NCBI RefSeq assembly: GCF_002288925.2
Contig: NW_022098020.1
Location: 32,560,239-32,624,238, forward strand
DNA from: Delphinapterus leucas
Taxonomy: Eukaryota > Chordata > Mammalia > Artiodactyla > Monodontidae
Length of the DNA: 64,000 bases
Direction of reading: 5' to 3'
Positions 1-13,200 of the stretch are shown here, piece by piece (position 1 is the stretch's first letter; every line of letters starts with the position of its first letter). A program made the translations under genes and the position numbers. A model generated the notes under the pieces. It made no database searches, had not been told where the DNA came from, and was given only the letters and a program-made list of their open reading frames with translations.

Positions 1-889
1 GGGGCCCTTGGAGTCATTTTGGCAGAACCTTGGTCTGCTAGCTGAGAGTCCCTGAACCATCCACTGCCTCTCCTTGTGGCCCTGTGACCCTGGACATGGT
101 GTGTGGTCTGCAGGGTGTAAGGAGAATCTATAGGACCTCGGAAACCAGAGAAATATGGCACACCAGCAGCTGGGAGGAGGAAAAGATACCCAGCGCCATT
201 GATTTACAGCCCAACGACTGGAGTAAATGCCTCACGCTAGTACCATACATACTATTCACAACTCAAGGAAGGGGCCTCTGTGGACCTGTTCAGGTTTCTT
301 CTCTTGGCCCTCTGCAGCCTCATGCATTTATTCACTCATTCATTCACTCTTCAAAAATGTAACAAAGCAACCCCGTTTGTGGAAACCCCTTCAGGGGCTA
401 TCAAATCCTGCCTCCATAAATTACTAACTGGCCTGGTGACCTTGGGCAGGTTGAGTGACTCAGTAAATGTTTCAACTGTTACATGGAAGGGTTGCTGTGA
501 GCACTAGAAATACTGTCTGTGAAGTGCCTGGAGCTGGCTTCAGGCTCACAGTTTTGCAAAGAATAGCTGTAGCACCGGCGTTAAAGTCCAGCAAGCCTCC
601 ACCCCAAATGAGGAAGCAGAGGCAGAAGCCAGGACTTGATGATCCACAGACATGATCCCCCGGAAAATTGCGCGGCACAGTGGCCTCCTTTGTCGCCCGG
701 AAAGTAAAAGGAGGCCTGACTGGGTTCCCCAAGGGCGACCTTCGCGCCTGTAGACAAAGTCTTGAGAGAGGCGCCAGCTAGGCCTCAGAAGGTGGCTACA
801 AGTCCCACTGCTCTGGACGAGAGAGGCGGGTGTAGAGGCAGGAAGGGGAGGAGGAAAGGGAGGAGGGGACTGACCCAGCCAGCTAGGGC
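1..889. other. 5' flanking region of CDCP1
   Basis: No gene is recognisable here. A degenerate MIR-like stretch lies at about 400-535, with the 'gtgaccttgggcaggtt' core and the 'gtgaagtgcctgg' 3' part. A purine-rich GA tract lies at about 838-870, just before the CpG-dense promoter. The short open frames in this stretch lack any family signature and look like chance. Confidence 0.6.
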
Positions 890-1500
890 TCCCGCGGCGC
901 TAGGCGGAGCCAGGGCCAGTCCGGCCCGCGCTCAGGTGAGCGAGACGGGACGGAACTAACAGAAGCCCGTGCCAGGGTCGGGCCCGCGCCCGCCGCTCCG
1001 AGTCACGGGCTACATTCGCTTTCCCCGCCGAGACCGAGGCGCCACGGAACCATGGCCGGCCTGAACTGCAGGGTCACGGTCGGACTGCTGGGGGTCCTGC
1101 TTTTGGGCGCTGCGCGCCTGGCCCGCGGATGGGGTGAGTGCGGCGCTGCCAGTGCGCGGAGCGCTGAGGGGGTACTGGGCTTTGAGGGTCTACACCGCCC
1201 GCCACGGTGGGGCGGGGGCGGCGCGGGCGGGGGGCACAGACGGCTGGGGCCCCACGGAAGCCCGGCTCCGGGGCGTGCCGCGTCGGGAGTGGTGGCCGTA
1301 CCCTCCTGCATTCCGCGCGACCTCGCCCAGGGCTCAGACCACGGCAAGTGGAGGTGTCCCGGAGCGGGGAGCACCGCGGTGGTCGGGGCCACAAGCCGGG
1401 CGCCGTCAGAGAAGGAGAGAAGGGCGCGCGGACGCCGGGCCTGGGAAACCTCGCTGAGGTGGCGCGCCGCGCGCTCGGGGGCTCTACCTGGATTATTGAT
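890..1500 (+). promoter_or_regulatory. CDCP1: CpG island / promoter and 5' UTR region of CDCP1
   Basis: GC content and CpG density rise abruptly at about 890 and stay high to about 1500, spanning the region just upstream of the start codon, exon 1 and the beginning of intron 1. I see no TATA box at a sensible distance, so a dispersed CpG-island promoter is expected. No ATG occurs between about 890 and 1051, so the leader appears free of upstream ORFs. GC-box-like runs lie at about 1206-1234 in early intron 1. The exact transcription start cannot be read from the sequence. Confidence 0.7.
1052..1133 (+). CDS. CDCP1: CDCP1 coding exon 1 (signal peptide)
   Basis: The start codon sits in a strong Kozak context (A at -3, G at +4) and is the first ATG in the GC-rich leader. 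The exon encodes MAGLNCRVTV followed by a Leu-rich hydrophobic core and ALARG-type residues, a typical cleavable signal peptide. The exon ends with one base of codon 28 before the donor GTGAGT at 1134. The beginning of the protein matches the human CDCP1 N-terminus closely. Transcription starts upstream, so the complete first exon is longer than its coding part. Confidence 0.96.
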
Positions 1501-3269
1501 GGCGCCGGGCTGGGCGTGAGGAGGGAACTTCACTCACTGGCGCACCCTCTACCTCAGCGCCTGGGCCAGAGAGACGGGGCGAGAAAACGGTGGTTTGGCG
1601 CCACAACATCCCACCTTTTTTCTCACCTTTTCCCCTGTCCGTCCGCTCCTCTCTCGCTCTCCCGAAGTTTAGGAACATTAATCCAAAAATGAAAGCACTT
1701 CTGTGCCGCGGAGGCTCTACACGCCCCCGCCCCTCGCACCTGTGGGTAGTGGACTTGGACAGCGGAAGGGGGTCGGCAGAGGGGGCGGTCCACAGTTGTG
1801 TGGGAATTCCGAGTTCCGGTGGGGGGCAGGGACCGCCACATCCCAGCTACCTGGGCCTACGAGGAGGTGCCCTGTGGGCCCTGGAAGCATTAAAACCGTA
1901 CTGGTCTCTTCATGTAAGAACTTGATTTGAGGCCTTTCCTGAGACTAGTACAACTTTTGTGTTTTTAAAAGAGCTATCCAGGAAGCGATTTGGGTTTTTG
2001 ATTACCCTTTGCTGCATCTAAGGGGACGTTTGTGTTTGGCAGGCAGGTATATTAGAGGAAATTAAGTTAAAGAATCAATCTAAGCAGATAAGTTGAACTT
2101 GGGCGTTCCGGCAATTGCCATCATGACAAATCCGAGACTGGAAAGCTTCCTGGTTCTTTTCTCCAACAGCAGTGAGGTGACATATTGCTGCACAGAAGAT
2201 GGGACGTTGAAAATATTTACTGTGTTTATTGTAATTTGGACTGAGTTTTCAAGATTCCCTTGAAGAAAAAGTCAGTTTAATAATAAAGAGTAGGGGCTTC
2301 CCTGGTGGCGCAGTGGTTGAGAGTCCGCCTGCCGATGCAGGGGACATGGGTTCGTGCCCCGGTCCGGGAGGATCCCACATGCCGCGGAGCGGCTGGGCCC
2401 GTGAGCCATGGCCGCTGAGCCTGCGCTCTGCAACGGGAGAGGCCTCAACAGTGAGAGGCCCGCATACCGCAAAAAAAAAAAAAAAAAAAAAGAATAAAGA
2501 GTAATTTAGCCAATGAAAGTAGGTGTACATGTATGTGTGAGGAAAAATAGTGTGCCCATCACACTTGAGAGCTGTCTTGAAACTCTGGGAATTGTCTGAG
2601 ATGTTTCCGGTTGTCTGTGATAACAGTTAAGAACTCCTCTAGTAAGAGTATGGTGTAAATCAAGGCATCAGTGCATTACTGACAGCTATGACAGCTTATC
2701 CTGAACTGGTTTGTGTTACATGTCTGATTCCTCCCTGTGGCCTGGAGAGGCTGCCATTTTGGTCTCCAGTGAGTCCAGTGGAGTCTGTTCTTTCCAGAAA
2801 GTTCTTGACTGTTGGAGCCGTGTCTCTTGGTTCATTGTATAGATACAGGGAAGCCCAGGAACTTTCCCATTTTACCTTCTTAAATCTTTCCTGTGGTCTT
2901 AGGAAATGGACCTGTGAGGCCACGTCTCTGGGCTGAACTAAAGGTTATCCCTTTGTGGTTGGAGCAGTCACAGAGTACATTTGCTTTGCCCAAAGTCTTG
3001 GGGTTGATCTAACTGGTGGAGGCCTTCGAGAAGTTAGTAGAGTCTGTCCTGAAAAGATGGAGAGAACCAGAGAGCCTAGCACAGTGGATTTATTTTATAA
3101 ATCCCTGAACTCTCTTAAGACTCTGCAGAGTGAAAATGATGTTGGTGTCACTGCAGAGATGAAGAGTAAAGGAAAGTTTGCATCTTGGTGGGGTGTGTTT
3201 GTTTGAGTTTGGTATTCCCACCAGCTCTCCCACTTCTAAGAATGAAAGACTGGCTAAGTTAAAATAGCC

Positions 3270-3300
<31 letters not shown>

Positions 3301-4187
3301 CCTCAACTTAGGGACTTCCCCGGTGGTGCAGTGGTTAAGAATCTGCCTGCCAATGCAGGCGACACAGATTTGAGCCCTGGTTCTGGAAGATCCCACATGC
3401 CACGGAGCAACTAAGCCCGTGCTCCACAACTACTCAGCCCACGTGCCACAACTACTGAAGCCCACGGGCCTAGGGCCCGTGCTCTGCAACAAGAGAAGCC
3501 ACTGCAATGAGAAGCCCACCCACTGCAACGAAGAGCAGCTGCCGCTCACCACAACTAGAGAAAGCCTGTGCGCAGCAACGAAGACCCAACACAGTCAAAA
3601 ATAAATAAATTTATTTATTTTTAAAAAAAGTTTAGTCTAAGAGATTCAAGTAGGATAGCATTTAAAAAAAAAGAAAAAGAAAGAAAGAAAAAAAACCTCA
3701 ACTTAGTGGCTTTCCAAGAACCACTCAGGTACCAGAGTCTGGATCAGTGACCCCATTCTTGCCGCCATTGTTTCTTGCCAAAAATATGAGTAGGCATCAA
3801 ATGACATGTTCACTCACCCTGGGTGAGTGTGTGTGTTCATCATTCTTCAGATGCAAATGTGTAACTGGCAGAACTGATGAGTCCTCCCCCCACTCTAACC
3901 CCCACACCCACACAGACTGTTTCTCTGCTGGCTGTAGACATGTGCCCAGGTGCTGACCCATCAGCCTCAGAGGTCACTTCATATGTTACCGTTTTGTCTG
4001 CGATGACTGTACCCTGCCCCCTCACATTCTTCTAGGGGTTCTCCCAGGCTATCAATGCGGCAAAAGGAAGCTGAAATTATTTAAATGTTTTAAGTAATAT
4101 ATATATAATTATTGTAGAAAAATTGGCAACAAATATAACAAAATATCTGTGAGCAAACCACCTTGGTCATTTTGGTGCACAATTTGA

Positions 4188-4219
<32 letters not shown>

Positions 4220-7200
4220 CCAAAAATGGGACCATCCCTTTGTATAGCTTTAACTAGTCCCCTATTGGTGGACATTTAGATTGCTTTCAATTTTTCCTAC
4301 TAAAAATAGAACATATCCAGAGTTTCCCTTGTGGTGCAGTGGTTGAGAATCCGCCTGCCAATGCAGGGGACACGGGTTCGATCCCTGGTCCGGGAAAATC
4401 CCACATTGCTGCGGAGCAACTAAGCCCGTGTGCCACAACTACCGAGCTTGTGCTCTAGAGCCCGTGAGCCACAACTACTGAGCCTGCGTGCTGCAACTAC
4501 TGAAGCCCGTGCGCCTAGAGCCCCTGCTCCACAACAAGAGAAACCACTGCAATGAGAAGTCCATGCACCGCAATGAAGAGTAGTCCCCACTCACTGCAAC
4601 TAGAGGAAGCCCACGTGCAACAACGAAGACCCAATGCAGCCAAAAATAAATAAAATAAATATATATATTTTTTTAAAAGCTTTAAAAAAATAGAACATGT
4701 CCAACAATAGGGGTCTGTTCAGTGAAAAGACGTTAAAAATTATATAGCACAGATTCTATAATGACATGAAGTGATATTATCTTTGCATTGCTAAGGTTAT
4801 AAAATAGTGTCAACTGGATTATCCCATTTTGATATATCTGAGAATGTGTTCCTGTGGCTCTATTCTGCACATTCTTGACTATTTGCTCCAACTAAAATTC
4901 TGGAAATAGAATTGCTGGGATGAAGAGTGGAGAAGAGGTTAAGGTTTTGGATACACATGTCCATGTTGCCCTGTGGGTAGCTTGTCCTGTTGTTCTGGTG
5001 TACCTTCCTGCCAACAGAGTATGAATGCCCTTTTCCCACACTCCCTGGGCTGTCATCATTGTTGTTTCACTAGCAACTATGGGAGAAGCATTCCTCCCTC
5101 TAGCTCAGCAAGCAGGGTCTGAACGGTGTTGGTGGGTATTCAAGAATCTTAGGAGTGCCCCAGCTAGGTGGTACTAATAGTACAGCAGCACTTTTTTTTT
5201 GCTAAAAACAAAAACCCAGAACTGAGTCCCTTGGCTTATAACACAAGCCTCACCTTCGATTTTGCTCAGTGGTGCTGACTTTGGATGGAGGAGAAGGGGA
5301 GTTTGCCAGTCAGAAGGATCCATGATTGAGGTCAAGATGGGTGGGACAATGGGGTGTGATATGGGGGAGCCATAGCTAAGGCTCTCCACCTGGGTGATTA
5401 AGAAAAGTTCACACCCCTTAATTATCATTCTAAATTATAAAAATTATTCCACAATCAAATTATTTCAAACCACTTCCTACAACCTTGTAATTAGCCCATC
5501 ACCTTCTCCTGGGCAGCTGGCAACATTTTAGAGAAACCAGCAAGGAGAGCCAAGTCCCCTTCCTCACCTCTTTGTAGCCTTGGGTTTGTATTCAGTACAC
5601 AAGTTTTTTGTTTCTTTGTTGTTGTTTTTTTTATTAATTACTAACTACTACTTGTAATACCTAACACATATTGAGCTTCTGCTCTGTGCCAGCCACTCTT
5701 CTGAGTATTTTACGTGTAAGCATCTCCCACTTAACATCAGTAATTCATCCCTAAAAACCAGACATACTGCATGAAAACACTAACTGATGCCCTACATCTC
5801 ATTATTTCATGTGGGACAAACTATAAAAACCCACTGCACAAAACCCCAACGCCCAACAGTTTCCAAAAGCATAATGAAACACCAGAAGATACCCATATAT
5901 AATTAACAACCAATTCTATTAAATGTAAAATGCATGACATCCCTTCTGGATTGCCAGACCGTTTACTGTATGTGGCTCTTCACAGACAGTTGCTTTGTGT
6001 GTAATAACTTCCTGCACCCCTTTTGTTGGCAGTCGTGGCGTCTCCACCAGATCCTCGCATTCTGCCTATTTTGTTTGCAACATACATTTTTTTTCAAATG
6101 TTGTATTGTGTTTGGAGATGTAAATATACATATTTCCTAAATAGACATTGGCCAAAAATAACTGTGATAGATGACACAATGTTTGAGTAGTAAAAACTCA
6201 GCTGTTTCCTCTTGTGAAAATGTAAATCCAGGAGGCATTCTTGAGTAGACCTGCTAGTCATTTAGCTCTCCAGCCTCAAGCAAGTACTCCTATAAGCCCT
6301 TAATAGAGGGGCACAGAAAGGTGAAGTAACTTGCCCAGGGCTACCCAGCAAGTATGTAGTGATGCTGAGATGGTAGCCCAGGTAGCCTGACTTCGGAACT
6401 CAGCTTCTGTCACCAGTGTGCCATGCCCCCTGTGCACAGTGGGACTCCTAAAGACAGCATTTGCTGGTCATCTTAGAGACAGTGTCTGCACTCCAGACAT
6501 TTTCTTTCATTTTTTGAAAAATCAGCCAACAGTTACTGAGGGCTGTGTTCATATTTGTTCTAGGAATGTGTGTTTTTTGTTTTTAAAATGTTTTTTTTTG
6601 AGTTCACATTGGTTTATAACATTGTATAAGTTTCATGTGTACAGCATTGTATTTCAACTTATGTATACCCTACGGCGTGCTCATCACCAAAAATTTATTT
6701 TCCGTCTGTCACCGTGCAGTTGATCCCATTTTCCACATTTGCGCCCCCCAACCCCCGACCCCGTCCCTTCCCCTCTGGTAACCACTACTCTGTTCTTTGA
6801 ATGTACATGGTTTTTTTTGTTTGGTTTGTTCATTTATTTTGTTTTTTGTTTGTTTGTTTTTTATGTTCCACATATATGTGAAATCATACAGTATTTGACT
6901 TTCTCCATCTGATAGCATAATACCCTCAAGGTTCATCCATGTTATCGCAAATGGCAAGATTTCATCTTTTTATGACTGACTAATATTTCATTGTTTGTGT
7001 CTGTGTGTGTGTACCTATCTATCTATCTATACATATATATCACATCTTCTTTATCCATTCTTCCATCAGTGGGCATTTAGGTTGTTTCCATATGTTAACT
7101 ATTATAAATAATGCTGCTATGAATATCTGGGTACATGTGTCTTTTAGAATTAGTGTGTTTGTATCTTTGGATAAATACCCAGAAGTGGGATAGCTGGATC

Positions 7201-10200
7201 ATATGGTAATGTGTATATGTTTTTAATATGTAAACAATATAAAAACTGTACTTAGAAAAAGAATTACCTGTACATGGTAACAAAGTTTCAAATAGTACAA
7301 AATGATCTGTGGTGGGGAGAGGGGAGTATGTCCCCTTCTACCTCTGACCCCAGGCCTCCTCCCAGAGGCAGCTGTGGTTTCTTGTGCATTGTTCCTGAGC
7401 ATGTACAAGTTTACAAATATACATACCTCCCTTCTTTACACAAAAAGGAGCACAAATATAGTATATAGTATAGGATGTGTCCCATATGCATCTTGATTTT
7501 TTTCATGTAGCAATCCATCTTGGTTCTAACTCCATACCAGAACATACGGAGCTGCCATGCTTTTTGACGGCTGCATAATATTCCTTGTTGTGGGAGCATC
7601 ATGTTATATTTAACCAGCCACTTGTTAATGGATTGTTTCCAATCTTCTGTTGCTATGAACAGAGCCTCACTGACCATCTTTACAGCTGACTTTTTTGGGT
7701 ATATGGACAAGTTTATCTGTAAGTGAAATTCCTGGATGAGGAGTTACTGGGTCAAAGCATTTGTACAGAAAATGTCAAATAGAAGAAAGTGAGTAATAGG
7801 GGAAGCAGCTTGCCCAAGAGCCCAGCTAATAGGTGGTAGTGCCATCTGTAAATCTGGCAGTCTCGTTTCAGAGTACAGGCTCTTAACCACCCCAGGCTGC
7901 AATTTACTCCTTTCTTTATTCTTTCCAGTTGAAACTAATCATAAACTTTAGGCAAGGGAAATATTTTGAATTTCTTTTCAAATATTTACTTTCAGTTCCG
8001 TGATCAGAATGCCATGAGCACTGTGTATTGAGAAGGCTGAAGACGGGCTTGCACTCTGATAGCTCCTCATGTTTGTATTGAGGACTGATTAATTCTTTGT
8101 GACTTTTTACGTTGATAAGTCTAATAGTTAAGGTGTAACACCCTTTGAGCTGCTATAACACAGACCCAGACGTGTCTAATGGCTCAAACGCAATAGATGT
8201 TTATTTCTTACTCACAGAAGGTCCTAAACAGGGGATCTCCTCCAAGCAGTGATATGGGGACCCAGGCTCCTTCCACTTTCTGACTCCACCATCTTCAAGA
8301 AGTGTGGCTTCTGTGTTCATCCATATCAAACTGATAGAAGATAAAAGAGCAGGAGGGGTCTTACATGGAGGGTTTTATGGTCCAGGAATGGAATTTGTTT
8401 CATATCAATTCTGCTGCCACTCTGTTGACTAGAACTCAGTGGCATGGCTCTATCCAACTGAAAGGGAGACTGAAATGTAGTATAGATGGGAACCCAGGAA
8501 GAAGTCATCGTTGTCGCGGGCAGAGTGGTAGGAGTACCAGACTTAAGGGTCAGGACACCTGGTTCTAACTTCAGGTCTTGTCAACAGTTAGCCTTATGAC
8601 TTAGGAAAAGTTGCCCTGTCTCCTTAGGCCTCAGTTTTCCAGTCTTTCATGTAGGGGCTTGGACCGTGCGGAGGAACCACCAGCCCTAATGTCTTACGAG
8701 CTGATTTACATCAGAGCTGATTTGTGGATCTTCTGGAGACCCCCAAGCTATTGGAAGAGCTCAGGCAGGGTCATATCCAATCCCCATTAGGAAAGTGGCT
8801 GGAATGGTGCTTGGCACATAGCAGGCACTTAATAAATATCTGTGGAATAAACAAATGGATAATCCAGGTCAAGGCCAGTTCCTTCTAGGAGGGGGTACGA
8901 GCTTATAGACGTTAGATGACTCCTTCAAGTCACTGTGAGAAGGTGGCAAGAGCAAGAAGGTCTAAAGCCCAGATCTTCTGGCTCCAAATCTGATGCAAAT
9001 CAGACAGAAGAGGAGGAGGGACGCACAGTCCCAGTGACTGCGGGTGTGGACTGGCAAAACTAGAAAGTAGAAAAAAGAAAGTGTGGATTGACAGATGGAG
9101 CCACAGCTTTCTGTGTCCCTTCAGGGTGTGGAAGACACCTCCTTGGTGGTCTGGGTTCTCTTACTCACCCCAGGGCCCAGGATCTTCATTCTGTAGAACA
9201 TGCTTATAAGTCTCTGCTGGTCCACTTCCAGGAGGAAGTGGATGGGGGTGTGGGTGGGTTTTCGGGAATGCAACCCCACTCCTGGATACTTGCAAGGGAA
9301 AAACTAGAAAATTATGGCGATACAGCAAAAGAAGCAAGGTGTAAAGTAGTGTGTGTATGTACAGTGTGACTCCAGTCATAGGAAAAAAGACTGGAAGGAA
9401 GAAGTTACACCAGAAGTATCTGGCCTACAATGTAGCCAGCAGAGCCCTCCTGTGTGAAGGATGGTTTGCTGGTAGCCGTGATGATCATGACAAGGACTTT
9501 GTATTGTCCTGCACATTCTCCCATGTGAACCACGTTGCTTCACAATATCCCAGCTTGGTTCATTTGGTTTGGATTTCTCTAAACAGTAATACTGAATTTG
9601 TGATAGAATACAGTAGAAAATCAGAATTTGTTTTACAGACATATACTTCACAAACTTTTATAAAATATAAAGTTCTTTCTTCAGTTACTGTACTTAAAAA
9701 ATAATCTGCACTTTTCAATTCTCTCCTGAGTACAGCCCAAGCCAAGGGCACCCCTGAGAGCCTTGTTAGTCTGACTTTGCCGGGGAGAGGCTGTGCTCTT
9801 GGACGGGCCGTCCATTCTGCCAGATGGAAATGCAGCTCAACAGTATACTATGAGGCCATTAACCACCTCACCCTAGACTGTGAACATCTTTAAATACTAA
9901 ATTCGGAAATATTTTGAAAAAACAAATTATAACTGTTCCATGAGCACAAATGGTATAACTTTCTTTGTTTTAAGTGAAGTGCAAATATTCCCTACCCTCA
10001 ATGGCAGACAACCAAAGCATTCTGGGGGAAATGTGCCACTTCTGTAAAAACTTATGGGTGCCTACGTGCTGCCTTTGGCTGGGACAATAAGACAGTCTCC
10101 AGAATTGAGTTCATCAACTTTCTGCATCCAAAAATTACACAGAGTTCAAGTCAGGCTGTTGCTTTTGTTTTGGGGTCTGCCCACTTGGCCATCTCCAAGT

Positions 10201-13200
10201 AATGTCACACAATGCTTGGAGCCATGAGGAGACTTCTCAACACTTGACAATTTTTGGTCCAGCTGAGAGCTGGGCTAGGATGGTGTATGTCCAGGCACGT
10301 GCCAAATTCCTTCAAGCAGATGCTTTATCTTCCATCATTGGGCTGGTGGTGGGGACATCAAGCTATTTCAAACAAGGATGTTTGGCTGAAACATTTTTTA
10401 ACCTGAGAACAACTCACAAACATTTGGTGAGAGGTCCCAGGACATCGTGGAGGATGCAGAGATGGTGAGATGAAGCCCCTGAGTGTGAAGGGCATCTCCT
10501 GGACCCAGACAGACGCCTAACTCTGGTGCACAGTGGCACACCAGCCACGGAGGAGAGTTCAAGAGCCAGCAGCACAGAGGGTGAAGTTATCAAATGCTGC
10601 TCCTCCTGCTAGAAGTCTACGCTATGCTGGAGGCCCCAGGCAGCTGGGGACACTGTCTCGGGAGGACTTAGCCTGTGGTGATGGGCTGTCTTTACCACCA
10701 ACCGCCCTGCTGACAAGTCTTACTGGAGTGGGGCCCTGGAGTATCTTCGAGGCATAGACCCAATGAAAATAACGTCTGTAAATCACTCAGCACAGTGTCC
10801 AGCCTCAAACAGATCCCTCACTTAATAATTGTTATTACTTTGATCATTTGAGTTGAGCCCAAGAAGAACATTGAAATTTTCAACAGCAGACAACATGGAC
10901 CAAACTGCCAGGCCATTGTCTGTGTAACCAGGTTGCTTTTGGGAGACATTTTGGTTGTTTCAGCCTCTGCTACTACATACTATGCTTCAGCCACTATCCC
11001 AGTGCGGTCAGCTTTGGGCCCTTATGAGGAAGGGGAAGCTCCTAGAATCGAAACTGCTGGATTAAAAACTGCAAGAAATTGTTCTCAATGACACTAGAAC
11101 ATGTTTTTAAAAATTGTTTGCAGGTGAGCACCAGCGCGCGCCAGTGCGTGCGTGCATGCATGCACGCACACGCACAAACACACACATTTCCTTTTAGCCA
11201 AGGAACTGACCAGACCGGTTTTATGTAACTTAAACATCAGGCCCAATTACACATGAGAAGTGAAAAGAACTTCCTAGTGGGCTTCCGAAGATTACAGCTG
11301 TCCGTGAGCAGGTGTCATAAACCGAGACTGGGTTGGAGTGTGCCAGGCCATGAAACCAGAGCTGGATATTCTGTGGAGTCTGGCAGGGCCTCTGCTTTCA
11401 TCCCTGCTGAGAGGTAGAGGATTGCCCAACTGCCCTGAAGTTGCTGACAGTCTTATCAGGCACTTCAGCCGTGGGCTGTCAGGAGCAAGTTCTCAACTTA
11501 TCACAACAAAGAAGACGTTTTTTCCAAATTGTAGACAGTGCTTGGGTCATTTTGCAGAAGCCCATCCCAACACAATGCAGCCAAACCCTTGAAATAACAT
11601 CTTCCAGCCTCCCTGGTCTCTGCTTCTGTGGGAATACAATTCCAGTTCCAGCCAGGAACCGTGGGACACCAAGGAAGGTATGTCCCACTGGCACCTTGAA
11701 ACTCCAGATAAGCATCTTCTTCTCCTTTCCCTGGTAACTGGAGACTGGAAACAAGCCAAATGTCCATGATTAGAAGACTGGTTAAATTAACGATGGTACA
11801 TCCAAACAGTGGAATGCTACACAGCCATTTAAAAGAATGGGGTGGCTCTCGGTGTACAGACATGGCATAACCCCCCCAAATATATTCTTGAGGGGAAAAC
11901 ACAAGATTCAGAACAGTGAGGATGGTATGCCACCCTTTGGCAAAGTGAAATGAAATAACATAGGGGTGCCTTATAGAGATATGCTTGCATATTTTACTTT
12001 GTGCTTCATGTATTTTTTATCTAAAAGTAAAATATATTTTTCAACTTTATTGAAATATAATGTACATACCATAAAATTCACCACTCAACTGCACTGTTTG
12101 ATGAGTGCTGTCAGGTGGTACAACGTTTCAATCACCCTGCAAAGTTCCTCCAGACCCCTTTGCAGGCAGAGGCCCTGCCCTTTGGCCCCTGGAAACCATT
12201 GAATTGCCTTCTATCACCACAGTTTTGTCTTAAAAATAGTTTTAAATTTAAAAACAAAATTTAAAGCCAGCTATGGGTATAGCAATGATTCTGTCTTCAA
12301 AAAAGTCTACAGATGCTTCCTGCAAGAATTTGGTGTATAGAAGGGATGGAGTAGAAATATTAAGTCACTGGGAATCAAGGAACTAATGACCAAAACTGCC
12401 TTCTCCACCTGGAGCAGCTTTTCTTGAAAAACAATTTGCTGCATTTCCCACCCCCCGCTATCCACTGTTAGGGCCTAGCACTGAGCAGGCCTAGAGAATC
12501 TGATTTTTGCCTAGACTGTCTTGAAAAGATCTAGCCTAGTCTTGGGTTATTTGGTAACAGATTCCATTCATTCCCCAGATGTTGGAGGCCCCTTGTGCTG
12601 GATGCTGGACATTGAGAGGTAGAAAACCCTAGTCCCTTGCTCTGTGGGGGCTCACCACCCAGAAGGGATTCAAACATGTAAACCAGGAGCTACAAATGGG
12701 TGGCCTGAGGGCCTTGGCCCAGTTCTGTTTGATGTGTTTTGAAAAAAGCTGAATTACAATATATTTAGTAGAGCATGTACCCTCTGATTCAATAAAGACC
12801 CTCCTCACTATGTTGGCTTTTCTCATTTATATTACCTGCCTAGGCCCTGAAAGCATTTGAGTTTGAGACAATATGCAGTGTGGTAAGTACAGCAAAAGAT
12901 GTATGTATGAGAACTGCAATAAAGGTTGAGGATGGAGAATACCTTCCACAGGCAGGAAAAGAGAAGGAGGAGGACAGGTGTTCTGGTGTCTGAGGTCTGT
13001 GGAACATCATAGCAAAACCCTAAGATAGGCCCTGGAACAGAAGTACGGCTGTGTCATTCATCACCAGTAATCCCATGGTGTTGTTTTGATATTTTAAAAG
13101 TGTTGGGTCATTTGTAGAGATGTGGATGGACCTAGAGACTGTCATACAGAGTGAAGTAATCCAGAAAGAGAAAAGCAAATATTGTATATTAACGCATGTA

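Noticed and set aside
1003..1533. 176-codon antisense frame over exon 1
   Set aside because: GC-rich CpG-island sequence has few stop codons; several overlapping frames are open there on both strands and none resembles a protein.
2293..2380. tRNA-like A/B-box sequence (and the same in other SINE heads)
   Set aside because: These are tRNA-derived SINE heads followed by SINE bodies and tails, not functional tRNA genes.
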